59,726 nt of DNA. It comes from Bacteroidales bacterium UBA5371. Its GTDB lineage: Bacteria; Bacteroidota; Bacteroidia; Bacteroidales; P3. The stretch lies in the NCBI GenBank assembly GCA_002407855.1, contig DHPF01000015.1, positions 96,370 through 156,095 of the forward strand. The letters are read 5' to 3'. Every line of letters starts with the position of its first letter. The first letter of the stretch is position 1. Below are positions 25,168-35,492 of the stretch, piece by piece. A program made the translations under genes and the position numbers. The notes beneath the pieces are model-generated. The model was not told where the DNA came from, did no database searches, and was given only the letters and a program-made list of their open reading frames with translations.

Positions 25168-28100
25168 TTGGCAAATAATAAAAGTAACACAGTAAGTTTT
25201 GCATCTGTAAAACAATTTGATTATCCAGACTTTTTGGATATTCAATTAAAATCGTTTCAAGATTTTTTCCAACTTGAAACAAATTCTGAAAATAGAGTTA
25301 ACGAGGGGTTATATAAGGTTTTTTCAGAAAACTTTCCAATATCTGATGCGAGAAACAATTTCGTTTTAGAATTTTTGGATTATTTTATTGATCCACCTCG
25401 CTATTCAATAGAAGAATGTTTGGAAAGAGGTTTAACTTTTAGCGTCCCTTTAAAAGCTAAATTAAAATTGTTCTGTACAGACCCAGAACATGAAGATTTC
25501 GAAACCATTATTCAAGATGTTTACTTAGGAATGATTCCTTATATGACTCCTAAGGGTACATTTGTAATTAATGGAGCAGAAAGAGTCGTTGTTTCTCAAT
25601 TGCATCGTTCTCCAGGAGTATTTTTTGGAACAAGTAATCATGCAAATGGAATGCAATTATATTCAGCAAGAATAATACCATTTAAGGGTTCTTGGATGGA
25701 ATTCACAACTGATATTAATAATGTCATGTATGCTTACATTGACAGAAAGAAAAAACTTCCTATAACAACTCTTTTGAGAGCAATAGGTTATGAAACAGAT
25801 AAAGATATATTAGAAATATTTAATCTTGCAGAAGAAATAAAAGCTACAAAAACAAATCTTAAAAAAGTAGTTGGGAAGAAATTAGCAGCAAGAGTTGTAC
25901 GTGCTTGGATAGAAGATTTTGTTGATGAAGACACGGGAGAGGTTGTTTCTATTGAACGTACAGAAGTTATTATTGATAGAGAAACAGAACTAACCGAAGA
26001 ACATATTGAAGAAATTCTTCAATCGGGAGTTCCAACAATACTTCTTCACACAGATGATTCTAAATCCAGTGATTATTCTATTATTTTTAATACACTTCAA
26101 AAGGATACAGCAAACAATGCCAAGGAAGCTGTAGAATTTATATATAGGCAATTAAGAAGTGCTGAACCACCTGATGAAGAGACTGCTAGGGGGATAATTG
26201 AAAAACTATTCTTTTCAGATAAACGTTATGATTTAGGTGATGTAGGACGTTATAGAATAAATACAAAGTTAAATCTTAAAGTGTCTAATGACATAAAAGT
26301 TCTCACTCAAGAAGATATTATTTCAATTATTACATATTTAATTGAATTGATTAACTCTAAAACAGATGTCGACGACATAGATCATTTGAGTAATCGTAGA
26401 ATTAGAACAGTAGGAGAACAATTATACGCACAATTTGGAGTAGGTTTAGCTCGTATGGCTCGCACAATTCGTGAAAGAATGAATGTGAGAGATAATGAAG
26501 TATTCACTCCAACAGATTTAATTAATGCTAAGACACTTTCTTCTGTAATTAACTCATTTTTTGGGACAAATCAATTGTCTCAATTTATGGATCAAACTAA
26601 TCCATTAGCAGAACTTACCCATAAAAGACGTATATCCGCACTAGGACCTGGAGGATTATCAAGAGAAAGAGCAGGCTTTGAGGTGCGTGACGTTCACTAT
26701 ACTCATTATGGAAGATTATGTACAATAGAAACACCAGAAGGTCCTAATATTGGACTTATTTCATCATTATGTGTTTTTGCTAAAATTAATAATTTAGGAT
26801 TTATTGAAACACCTTATTATAGAGTAGAAAATTGTAAGGTTATTACAGATGAAGAGCCGGTATATTATAGTGCAGAAGGGGAAGAAGAAAAAGTCGTAGC
26901 ACAAGCTTCTACTTTAGTTGGTAAAGATGGAAAAATTATTGATGAAAGGGTAAAAACTCGTCAAATGGCAGACTTCCCTATTGTATCGCCAGAAGAAGTT
27001 GAACTCATGGATGTGGCACCAAATCAAATTGCATCAATAGCAGCTTCTTTAATTCCTTTCTTAGAACACGATGATGCAAACCGTGCATTAATGGGTTCAA
27101 ACATGATGCGTCAAGCAGTCCCATTATTAAATCCAGAGATTCCAATTGTTGGAACAGGAATTGAACCTTATGTTGCAAGAGATTCAAGAGTATTATTGAT
27201 TGCAGAGGGAGATGGAGTTGTAGAGTACGTTGATGCAGAAAAAATCACAATTCGTTATTCTCGTGACGAAAAAGAAAGAAAGGTTAGTTTTGATGATGAT
27301 ACCAAAACATACTTTTTCACAAAATTCCAAAGAACAAACCAAAGTACTTCTATAAATTTACGTCCAATTGCAAAAAAAGGCGATAAGATTAAGAAAGGAC
27401 AGGTTCTTTCTGAGGGTTACGCAACAAAAGATGGAGTTTTAGCCTTAGGTAGAAATCTTCAAGTAGCGTTCATGCCTTGGAAAGGCTATAATTATGAGGA
27501 TGCAATTGTTATTTCTGAAAAAGTAGTAAAAGAAGATATTTTCACTTCTGTTCATGTTGAAGAATTTATTACAGAAGTTAGAGAAACAAAACGAGGATTA
27601 GAAGAATTAACAAAGGATATTCCAAATGTAAGTCTTGAAGCTACAAAGGATTTGGATGAGAAAGGAATGATACGTATTGGAGCTTATGTAAAGGAAGGAG
27701 ATATTCTTGTTGGTAAAATTACTCCAAAAGGAGAATCAGACCCTACACCTGAGGAAAAACTTCTAAGAGCAATTTTTGGAGATAAAGCAGGAGATGTGAA
27801 AGATGCTTCTATGAAAGTTCCTCCTTCAATAAGTGGGGTTGTAATAGATAAAAAACTATTTACAAGAATACATAAGGATAAGAAGTCAAGAGCTAAAGAC
27901 AAAGATATTATCAAAGAATTAAAAGAAAAAAATGATAATGAATTATTAGACTTGAAAAATAAATTAGTTGATAAGTTAATAGTTATTTTAGCAGGAAAAG
28001 TTTCTCAAGGTATTTACTCAACATTTAATGAAGAGTTGATTCCTAAGAAAACAAAGTTTAATCAGAAAATGTTATTAGGAATTGACTATAATAATGTAAA

Positions 28101-28989
28101 TCCAAACAAATGGACTTCTGATAAAGAAACAAATAATCTTATAAAAGAATTGTTGAATAATTATAATATTCGTTCAAGAGAAATTCAAGGAGTATTTGCA
28201 AGACAACAATTTGTTACATCTATAGGAGATGATTTGCCAGCAGGAATAGTTCAGATGGCAAAAATCTACATAGCTAAAAAACGTAAATTAAAAGTAGGGG
28301 ATAAGATGGCTGGTCGTCACGGAAATAAAGGTATTGTTGCAAAAATTGTACGTGAAGAAGATATGCCATTTTTAGAAAATGGAAAACCTGTTGATATTGT
28401 TCTTAATCCACTTGGTGTTCCTTCTCGTATGAACTTAGGACAAATATTTGAAACTGTTTTAGGTTGGGCAGGAAAAGAATTAGGATTAACCTTTCAAACG
28501 CCTATTTTTGATGGAGCTAATTTAGACCAGGTTAATGAATATATGAGAAAAGCTGGTTTGCCAGAAAATGGAAAATGTTATCTATACGATGGAGAAACAG
28601 GCGAGAAATTTGATCAAGCTGCAACAGTTGGATACATATATATGTTAAAACTTCATCATATGATTGATGATAAAATGCATGCTCGTTCAATAGGACCATA
28701 TTCATTAATCACACAACAACCATTAGGCGGTAAGGCTCAGTTTGGTGGTCAGCGTTTTGGAGAAATGGAAGTTTGGGCTTTAGAAGCTTTTGGTGCATCG
28801 AACATACTTCAAGAGATTTTAACAGTAAAATCTGATGATGTTGTTGGTCGTGCTAAGGCTTATGAAGCAATTGTTAAAGGAGACAATATGCCAACTCCAG
28901 GTATTCCAGAATCATTTAATGTCTTAATACATGAACTTAGAGGATTAGGGTTAGAGGTTACTTTTGATAGTAATGAAGCTAACCAATAA
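25168..28989 (+). CDS. rpoB: DNA-directed RNA polymerase beta subunit
   Basis: This 1273-residue catalytic subunit appears to start with TTG at 25168: the N-terminus (ANNKSNTVSFASVKQFDYPDFLDIQLKSF) aligns with the family start, and no in-frame ATG lies nearby. Conserved regions include the rifampicin pocket (FFGTNQLSQFMDQTNPLAELTHKRRISALGPGGLSRERAGFEVRDVHYTHYGR), KGYNYEDAIVISE, GDKMAGRHGNKGIV and C-terminal GGKAQFGGQRFGEMEVWALEAFGA. The Ser and His positions of the rifampicin pocket look wild type. It lies 110 bp after rplL with a hairpin between, and is followed by rpoC. Confidence 0.99.
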   Translation: MANNKSNTVSFASVKQFDYPDFLDIQLKSFQDFFQLETNSENRVNEGLYKVFSENFPISDARNNFVLEFLDYFIDPPRYSIEECLERGLTFSVPLKAKLKLFCTDPEHEDFETIIQDVYLGMIPYMTPKGTFVINGAERVVVSQLHRSPGVFFGTSNHANGMQLYSARIIPFKGSWMEFTTDINNVMYAYIDRKKKLPITTLLRAIGYETDKDILEIFNLAEEIKATKTNLKKVVGKKLAARVVRAWIEDFVDEDTGEVVSIERTEVIIDRETELTEEHIEEILQSGVPTILLHTDDSKSSDYSIIFNTLQKDTANNAKEAVEFIYRQLRSAEPPDEETARGIIEKLFFSDKRYDLGDVGRYRINTKLNLKVSNDIKVLTQEDIISIITYLIELINSKTDVDDIDHLSNRRIRTVGEQLYAQFGVGLARMARTIRERMNVRDNEVFTPTDLINAKTLSSVINSFFGTNQLSQFMDQTNPLAELTHKRRISALGPGGLSRERAGFEVRDVHYTHYGRLCTIETPEGPNIGLISSLCVFAKINNLGFIETPYYRVENCKVITDEEPVYYSAEGEEEKVVAQASTLVGKDGKIIDERVKTRQMADFPIVSPEEVELMDVAPNQIASIAASLIPFLEHDDANRALMGSNMMRQAVPLLNPEIPIVGTGIEPYVARDSRVLLIAEGDGVVEYVDAEKITIRYSRDEKERKVSFDDDTKTYFFTKFQRTNQSTSINLRPIAKKGDKIKKGQVLSEGYATKDGVLALGRNLQVAFMPWKGYNYEDAIVISEKVVKEDIFTSVHVEEFITEVRETKRGLEELTKDIPNVSLEATKDLDEKGMIRIGAYVKEGDILVGKITPKGESDPTPEEKLLRAIFGDKAGDVKDASMKVPPSISGVVIDKKLFTRIHKDKKSRAKDKDIIKELKEKNDNELLDLKNKLVDKLIVILAGKVSQGIYSTFNEELIPKKTKFNQKMLLGIDYNNVNPNKWTSDKETNNLIKELLNNYNIRSREIQGVFARQQFVTSIGDDLPAGIVQMAKIYIAKKRKLKVGDKMAGRHGNKGIVAKIVREEDMPFLENGKPVDIVLNPLGVPSRMNLGQIFETVLGWAGKELGLTFQTPIFDGANLDQVNEYMRKAGLPENGKCYLYDGETGEKFDQAATVGYIYMLKLHHMIDDKMHARSIGPYSLITQQPLGGKAQFGGQRFGEMEVWALEAFGASNILQEILTVKSDDVVGRAKAYEAIVKGDNMPTPGIPESFNVLIHELRGLGLEVTFDSNEANQ

Positions 28990-29031
28990 AAAACTAAATT
29001 CAACAAACAAATTAAAATAGCATTAAATATT

Positions 29032-32000
29032 ATGGCAATAAAAAAAGAAAATTTAATAAATAGCAATTTTGATTCAATGACCATCAGCCTTGCTTCCCCT
29101 GAATCAATACTTGAACGTTCAAGAGGAGAAGTTTTAAAGCCTGAAACAATCAATTATAGAACATATAAGCCAGAAAGAGATGGTCTTTTCTGCGAAAGAA
29201 TATTTGGACCAATAAAAGATTGGGAATGTCATTGCGGTAAATATAAAAGAATTAGATATAAAGGAATTGTTTGCGACCGTTGTGGAGTAGAAGTAACTGA
29301 AAAGAAGGTTCGTAGAGAAAGAATGGGGCATATACAACTTGTAGTTCCTGTTGCTCATATATGGTTTTTCCGTTCGCTTCCTAATAAAATAGGCTCTTTA
29401 CTTGGACTAAAAACAAAAGAACTTGAACAAGTTATATATTATGAGAAATATATAGTATTAAATCAAGGGATTTTAGATAAAGAAGATGTTAAAGTAGGTT
29501 CACTTTTAGATGAAACGCAATACTTTGAATGTCTTGACTCACTTCCAGTAGAGAATCAATTACTAAATGACGAAGACCCTAATAAATTTATAGCAAGAAT
29601 GGGAGCAGAAGCTCTAATAGTGCTTCTAAAAGGATTAGATTTAGATAAATTATCTTATGATTTGCGTCATACTGCAAATAGAGAGACTTCACAACAAAGA
29701 AAACAAGATGCATTGAAACGTCTCAATGTTGTTGAAGCTTTCCGTGATGCACAAACAAGGATTGAAAATCGTCCAGAATGGATGATTGTGCAGGTTGTTC
29801 CTGTTATCCCACCAGAATTACGTCCATTGGTTCCGCTTGATGGTGGACGTTTTGCGACCTCAGACTTAAATGATTTATACAGAAGGGTTATTATTAGAAA
29901 TAATCGTTTAAAAAGATTAATTGAAATAAAAGCTCCTGATGTAATTATGCGTAATGAAAAACGTATGTTACAAGAAGCTGTAGATTCATTATTTGATAAT
30001 TCAAGAAAAGTTAGTTCAGTTAAATCTGATTCTAATAGAGCATTAAAATCTCTTTCAGACAGCTTAAAAGGAAAACAAGGACGTTTTCGTCAAAACTTAC
30101 TCGGAAAACGTGTAGACTATTCAGGTCGTTCAGTTATTGTTGTTGGACCAGAGCTTCAATTACATGAATGTGGACTTCCAAAAGATATGGCATCAGAACT
30201 CTTTAAGCCATTTATTATTCGTAAATTACTTGAAAGAGGTATAGTAAAAACGGTAAAATCTGCAAAAAAGATAGTTGATAGGCGAGACCCAGTTGTTTGG
30301 GAAATATTAGAAAATATATTAAAAGGACATCCTGTTCTTCTTAACCGTGCTCCAACACTTCACCGCTTAGGTATTCAAGCCTTCCAACCTCGTTTGGTTG
30401 AAGGAAAGGCAATTAGACTTCACCCACTTGTATGTTCTGCTTTTAACGCAGACTTTGATGGAGACCAAATGGCTGTTCACGTTCCACTTGGAAATGCAGC
30501 TGTTTTGGAAGCTCAGCTCTTAATGCTTGCATCTCATAATGTTCTTAATCCAGCAAATGGAGCTCCAATCACAGTACCATCTCAAGATATGGTACTTGGA
30601 CTATACTATATGACTAAGGGAAGGGTTTCCGATGCCGAAAGAAAAGTGAAAGGAGAGGGTAAATTGTTCTATTCTCCTGAGGAAGTTCAAATAGCATATA
30701 ATGAAGGAGCAATTGATTTACATGCTAATATAAAATTAAGAAGAACTTATACAAAAGACCAAGAAACAAAAACAGAAAAGATAGAAACTACTGTTGGTAG
30801 AGTCTTATTTAATATGGTTGTTCCAGAAGAATATGGATATGTAAACCAAGTTTTGAAGAAAACCATCCTAAGAGATATTATTGGTGATGTATTGAAAGTT
30901 TGCGGAACAGCAAAGACTGCAAAATTCCTTGATGATATTAAAAACTTAGGATACACAATGGCTTTCAAAGGAGGTCTCTCGTTTAATTTAGGAGATGTTA
31001 TTATTCCAGAAGAAAAATCCATTCTTGTTGAAAAAGCACATAAGGAAGTTGATGATGTTACAATGAACTATCAGATGGGGCTTATTACCAATAATGAAAG
31101 ATATAACCAAACTATTGATATTTGGACAAATACAAATAGAGATTTGACAAATGTTGTAATGAAAGAAGTTTCAAAAGACCGTCAAGGATTTAATCCAGTT
31201 TACATGATGCTTGACTCAGGGGCTCGTGGTTCTAAGGAGCAAATTCGTCAGCTTTCAGGTATGCGTGGATTAATGGCAAAACCTCAAAAGTCAGGTGCAA
31301 CAGGTGCAGAAATTATAGAAAACCCAATTATATCAAACTTTAAAGAAGGGTTATCGGTTTTGGAATACTTTATTTCAACTCACGGAGCAAGAAAAGGTCT
31401 TGCAGATACAGCTCTTAAAACAGCTGACGCAGGATACTTAACCCGTCGTTTGGTTGATGTTGCACAAGATGTTATTATTTCCGATGAAGATTGTGGTACA
31501 TTAAGAGGAATTCCAACCACGGCATTGAAGAAGAATGAAGAAATAGTTCAAACATTATATGATAGAATATTAGGTAGAGTTACTCTTCACGACGTTATTC
31601 ATCCTCAAACAGGGGAAGTGTTAGCTAATGCGGGAGAAGAACTTACAGAAGAAATTTGCAAGAAAATAGAAGACTCCCCAATAGAAGAAGTAGAAATACG
31701 TTCGGTATTAACATGTGAATCTAAACATGGAGTATGTGCAAAATGCTATGGACGTAATTTGGCTTATGGAAGAATGGTTCAAAAGGGAGAAGCTGTTGGA
31801 GTTATAGCAGCACAATCTATTGGAGAGCCAGGAACTCAGCTTACTCTTCGTACATTCCACGTTGGGGGTGTTGCAGGAGGGAATATTGGAACAAACTCAA
31901 AGATTATTGCAAAATATGCCGGTTTACTATTAATAGATGAATTGCGATCTGTAGAATCAAAGACAGCAGAAGGCGAAAAAGTACAAATAGTAATAGGACG

Positions 32001-33345
32001 TTCAGCTGAATTTAGAATAATTGATGAAAATACAGATGCAATATTATCCTCTGGCTATATTCCTTATGGAGCAAAACTCTATTTCGGTAACAATACTCAA
32101 ATTAATAAAGGAGATTTAATTGTAGAATGGGATCCTTATAATGCAGTAATAATTACAGAAGTTGCAGGAAAAGTTGCTTATGAAAGCATAATTGAAGGAG
32201 TAACATTTAGAGTAGAATCTGACGACCAAACAGGACTACAAGACAAGGTTGTGATAGAATCTCGCCAAAAGTCAAAGAATCCTGCAATAGCCATTCTCAA
32301 TTCTTCAGGAGAAGTTCTTAAAGTGTATGACATTCCTGTTGGAGCTCACATAATGGTTGAAGATGGACAAAAACTAAAAGCAGGAGACGGCTTGATTAAG
32401 ATACCTCGTTCTTTTGGAAAAGCAGGAGATATTACCGGAGGACTTCCAAGAGTAACTGAGCTATTTGAAGCACGTAACCCTTCTGATCCAGCAGTTGTTG
32501 CAGAAATAGATGGTGTTGTTTCATTTAATAAGAAACTCAAAAGAGGAAATCGTGAGATTGTTATTACAAGTAAGACAGGAGAAACACGCTCTTATTTAGT
32601 ATCAACTTCCAAACAAATCCTTGCACAAGAGAACGACTTTGTGAAAGCAGGTTCTCCTTTATGCGAAGGTGCAATTACTCCGGCTGACATACTTGCCATA
32701 AAAGGACCAATGAGAGTTCAAGAGTATATTGTAAATGAAGTTCAAGAGGTGTATCGTTTACAAGGAGTGAAAATTAATGATAAGCACTTTGAAGTAATTG
32801 TTCGTCAGATGATGCGTAAGGTAGAGATTGATGACTCAGGAGATACAAACTTCCTCGAAGGAGAACTTGTAAATAAGATTGACTTCCACGAAGAAAATGA
32901 TAATATTTTTGGAATGAAAGTAGTAGAAGAACAAGGCGATAGCGAAAATTATGTTAATGGACAAATTATCAGTGCGAGAAAGCTAAGAGACGAAAACTCT
33001 ACTCTGAAAAGAAAAGATAAGGCTCAAATAGTTGCACGTGATGCAAAACCAGCAACAGCCCGTCAAATTCTTCAAGGGATTACAAGGGCTTCACTTCAAA
33101 CAAAGAGCTATTTATCAGCAGCATCGTTCCAAGAAACAACAAAAGTTTTGACAGAAGCCGCAATAAATGCAAAGCAAGACCATTTGTTAGGATTAAAAGA
33201 AAACGTATTAGTAGGACATTTAATTCCAGCAGGAACAGGATTAGTTGAATATAGAAATGCTTTTGTTGCAAACAAACAACAATTAGAAGAACTTGCAGCT
33301 CAAAATGCTCCAACAAGAAGAGGCAGAAAGCCAAAAGAAGAATAA
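29032..33345 (+). CDS. rpoC: DNA-directed RNA polymerase beta' subunit
   Basis: This 1437-residue subunit holds the active-site magnesium loop NADFDGD (Asp474, Asp476, Asp478). The N-terminal zinc site is CHCGKYKRIRYKGIVCDRCG, and the second zinc site is near CGTLRG...CESKHGVCAKCYG. Trigger loop and bridge helix sequence (ARGSKEQIRQLSGMRGLMAKP) is intact. The C-terminus ends in a basic tail, TRRGRKPKEE. It is 42 bp downstream of rpoB and ends the ribosomal protein/RNA polymerase operon. Confidence 0.99.
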   Translation: MAIKKENLINSNFDSMTISLASPESILERSRGEVLKPETINYRTYKPERDGLFCERIFGPIKDWECHCGKYKRIRYKGIVCDRCGVEVTEKKVRRERMGHIQLVVPVAHIWFFRSLPNKIGSLLGLKTKELEQVIYYEKYIVLNQGILDKEDVKVGSLLDETQYFECLDSLPVENQLLNDEDPNKFIARMGAEALIVLLKGLDLDKLSYDLRHTANRETSQQRKQDALKRLNVVEAFRDAQTRIENRPEWMIVQVVPVIPPELRPLVPLDGGRFATSDLNDLYRRVIIRNNRLKRLIEIKAPDVIMRNEKRMLQEAVDSLFDNSRKVSSVKSDSNRALKSLSDSLKGKQGRFRQNLLGKRVDYSGRSVIVVGPELQLHECGLPKDMASELFKPFIIRKLLERGIVKTVKSAKKIVDRRDPVVWEILENILKGHPVLLNRAPTLHRLGIQAFQPRLVEGKAIRLHPLVCSAFNADFDGDQMAVHVPLGNAAVLEAQLLMLASHNVLNPANGAPITVPSQDMVLGLYYMTKGRVSDAERKVKGEGKLFYSPEEVQIAYNEGAIDLHANIKLRRTYTKDQETKTEKIETTVGRVLFNMVVPEEYGYVNQVLKKTILRDIIGDVLKVCGTAKTAKFLDDIKNLGYTMAFKGGLSFNLGDVIIPEEKSILVEKAHKEVDDVTMNYQMGLITNNERYNQTIDIWTNTNRDLTNVVMKEVSKDRQGFNPVYMMLDSGARGSKEQIRQLSGMRGLMAKPQKSGATGAEIIENPIISNFKEGLSVLEYFISTHGARKGLADTALKTADAGYLTRRLVDVAQDVIISDEDCGTLRGIPTTALKKNEEIVQTLYDRILGRVTLHDVIHPQTGEVLANAGEELTEEICKKIEDSPIEEVEIRSVLTCESKHGVCAKCYGRNLAYGRMVQKGEAVGVIAAQSIGEPGTQLTLRTFHVGGVAGGNIGTNSKIIAKYAGLLLIDELRSVESKTAEGEKVQIVIGRSAEFRIIDENTDAILSSGYIPYGAKLYFGNNTQINKGDLIVEWDPYNAVIITEVAGKVAYESIIEGVTFRVESDDQTGLQDKVVIESRQKSKNPAIAILNSSGEVLKVYDIPVGAHIMVEDGQKLKAGDGLIKIPRSFGKAGDITGGLPRVTELFEARNPSDPAVVAEIDGVVSFNKKLKRGNREIVITSKTGETRSYLVSTSKQILAQENDFVKAGSPLCEGAITPADILAIKGPMRVQEYIVNEVQEVYRLQGVKINDKHFEVIVRQMMRKVEIDDSGDTNFLEGELVNKIDFHEENDNIFGMKVVEEQGDSENYVNGQIISARKLRDENSTLKRKDKAQIVARDAKPATARQILQGITRASLQTKSYLSAASFQETTKVLTEAAINAKQDHLLGLKENVLVGHLIPAGTGLVEYRNAFVANKQQLEELAAQNAPTRRGRKPKEE

Positions 33346-33363
33346 TCATCATTAATAAACCAA

Positions 33364-33411
33364 TTGCCCATATTAAATAAAGTTATTACTAATTTTGTTT
33401 GATGTGGGCAA
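33364..33411 (+). other. Inverted repeat after rpoC
   Basis: TTGCCCA (33364-33370) and TGGGCAA (33405-33411) flank a 34-nt AT-rich loop. No U-run follows, so it is at best a weak stop or processing site between rpoC and the DUF3467 gene. Confidence 0.35.
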
Positions 33412-33427
33412 AATTATATAGAAAAGT

Positions 33428-33733
33428 ATGGAAAAGAACAACGAACAAAAAATAGACATAGAACTTCCATTAGAAGTATCAGCAGGAGTATATTCAAACT
33501 TACAGCTAATAACACATTCGCAAACAGAATTTATTTTAGACTTCATTCAAATAATGCCAGGAGTTCCAAAGGCACAAGTGCGTTCAAGAGTAATATTAGC
33601 TCCTCAACACGCCAAGAGATTACTATATGCTTTGAAGGATAACATTGCTAAATACGAGCAACAAAACGGAACAATCACAGAACAAGAGCAAAGCCCAATG
33701 CCATATCAGATTAATTCAATGGGACAAGCATAG
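33428..33733 (+). CDS. DUF3467 family protein
   Basis: This 101-residue protein carries the DUF3467 pattern: ELPLEVSAGVYSNLQLITHSQTEFILDFIQIMPGVPKAQVRSRVILAPQHAKRLLYALKDNIAKYE. The family is widespread directly downstream of rpoC in Bacteroidota, and its biochemical role is unknown to me. The Gln-rich C-terminus is not conserved. It lies 82 bp after rpoC and 6 bp before the next membrane protein gene. Confidence 0.9.
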   Translation: MEKNNEQKIDIELPLEVSAGVYSNLQLITHSQTEFILDFIQIMPGVPKAQVRSRVILAPQHAKRLLYALKDNIAKYEQQNGTITEQEQSPMPYQINSMGQA

Positions 33734-33739
33734 AGAACA

Positions 33740-35221
33740 ATGCATAATACTAAAAGAATTTCGCCTAAATACAAAAAGGCTCTTATAGCAATATTTGCGA
33801 TATTTTTAGTATTTGATATTTCATTTTCTTTCGTACAATACTACCACCAATCATTTGATGGAGATGTGGTAGAAAATGTTGCACCTGCCAATTACATAAA
33901 ACCAATACTAAATGACCCTATTGGCTTAAATGTTCTAATAAAAGGAGATTCAGGAGTAAATCCAAATAGATTTTTTTCTCTATGGACATATAAAACATAT
34001 TTTGAAAAAGTACCTATTTCCCTGCAAAACTTTCTTTCCCCAATAGATAGCATATACGCTTCTGCGGCATTATTCAAGATATTCGTTCAAATAGGATTAA
34101 TTTTCTTGTTATCATTATTCATAACTAAAACTCCAAAGTTTTGGAAGCTTAATTTTCTTTTATCTGCTCTTTTAGTCTCATTATTTTTTCAAACAAATGT
34201 ATATAGCATATACTTAGGAATAATAGACTCCTCAATAACCTATGTTTTCTACTATGCTTTCCCATTCATGCTTTTAATGTTATACTTAGTGCCATTTGTT
34301 TTCAATAAAGACATTCAAAACAAGAAAATACTCAACACAACTCTTAGAGTTTTAGCTATCCCATTTGCATTTGTTGTATGCCTTAGTGGACCATTAAACC
34401 CAGGAGCAGCCATCATTATTTCACTATTGGCATTGCTTAGAATAGTATTAAAAAACATAAAATCTCAACAAAATAATCAAGCAATAAACTCCAAAAAGTT
34501 ATTTATTGCCATAAGAAATATCCCATCTCATTACTGGAATTACTTTATGCCTCTAATCATATTATCATTATACTCTCTCTATATAGGAACATTTAATTCT
34601 ATGTGGGTATCAGAAGAAATCCCTATAAAAGAAAGATATTTCAATATTCATAAAGGAGTGTTTAATATTATGACACAAAAACTGGGATACCCACTTTTAG
34701 TTGTTTCAATCATAATAAATTCAATACTGATAAAATATAAATACAAATCAGAAAAAGGAACAAAAATTCTTTATAACTTCAATTGGCTATTGTTATTTAT
34801 ATTATTCTACGCACTTCTTCTCCCCTTAGGAGGATATAGACCTTATCGTCCTTATATCCTAAGATACGACACAATTATTCCAATAACCATTTGCTTAGTA
34901 TTTATGTTCGGAGTATCAACAATGTATCTTATTCAATCGGTTCAAAAACCCTTTAAGATAGCCTATTATTTTTATATACTATTTATTATCTTTATTTATA
35001 CCAACGCAGATAGAAATATACAATTAAATAGTGAGAAAGAAAGAAAAGCCATTACCCTAATTGCCCAATCAAAAGATAGGATTGTAAAAATTCCAAAAGA
35101 TTATAAGGTCTTATCATGGCATAATATAAACTCTCCACAAGAATCCGAAGATAAAGCAAAGCTATTGCTTAGTTGGAATATTATAAAAGAAAAGAAACTC
35201 TTTTATAATTCAAATCAATAA
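33740..35221 (+). CDS. Polytopic membrane protein of unknown function
   Basis: This 493-residue protein has about ten predicted transmembrane helices (for example about 13-33, 112-130, 137-158, 170-190, 205-235, 270-290, 315-330, 348-366, 380-402, 408-425). A periplasmic loop near the N-terminus (about 35-105) contains SFDGDVVENVAPANYIKPILNDPIG and HKG/NPNRFFS-like stretches reminiscent of membrane glycosyltransferase-type proteins, but no catalytic motif is convincing. It starts 6 bp after the DUF3467 gene, so the two are probably translated from one mRNA. A short hydrophilic tail ends the protein. Confidence 0.85.
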   Translation: MHNTKRISPKYKKALIAIFAIFLVFDISFSFVQYYHQSFDGDVVENVAPANYIKPILNDPIGLNVLIKGDSGVNPNRFFSLWTYKTYFEKVPISLQNFLSPIDSIYASAALFKIFVQIGLIFLLSLFITKTPKFWKLNFLLSALLVSLFFQTNVYSIYLGIIDSSITYVFYYAFPFMLLMLYLVPFVFNKDIQNKKILNTTLRVLAIPFAFVVCLSGPLNPGAAIIISLLALLRIVLKNIKSQQNNQAINSKKLFIAIRNIPSHYWNYFMPLIILSLYSLYIGTFNSMWVSEEIPIKERYFNIHKGVFNIMTQKLGYPLLVVSIIINSILIKYKYKSEKGTKILYNFNWLLLFILFYALLLPLGGYRPYRPYILRYDTIIPITICLVFMFGVSTMYLIQSVQKPFKIAYYFYILFIIFIYTNADRNIQLNSEKERKAITLIAQSKDRIVKIPKDYKVLSWHNINSPQESEDKAKLLLSWNIIKEKKLFYNSNQ

Positions 35222-35269
35222 TTCAACCACTGTATTAATAACTCAGAGTTTAATTTTGCTCAAATAAAG

Positions 35270-35374
35270 TTTCAGTAAAATGAATCCTTATTTCAGTAAA
35301 ATGAAATCAAGGAATAAAAAATTAGAATCAAGTTTCATTTTATTGAAACAAAGAGTTGATTTGTGTAAGGCAAA
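35270..35374. repeat. 21-bp phased degenerate array
   Basis: Five units start at 35270, 35291, 35312, 35333 and 35354. The first two share TTTCAGTAAAATGAA. The fourth (TTTCATTTTATTGAAA) is nearly the reverse complement of the second, so orientation flips while the register is kept. It lies between the membrane protein and the PfkB kinase gene, both on the plus strand. Confidence 0.85.
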
Positions 35375-35455
35375 ATCTTAATAATTTCAACGTTAAGAAA
35401 TAGAGTTTAAAAGCATTTTATTGAAATTAGGGACGTATTTCTTAGAAATTATTAT

Positions 35456-35463
35456 TACTTTTG
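35456..35463 (+). promoter_or_regulatory. Bacteroidota -7 element (TACTTTTG) of the PfkB kinase gene
   Basis: TACTTTTG matches TAnnTTTG exactly and lies 29 bp before the ATG at 35493. No good -33 element was seen. Confidence 0.6.
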
Positions 35464-35492
35464 CTCGTTTTAACTTAAAAAATACTTGAAAA

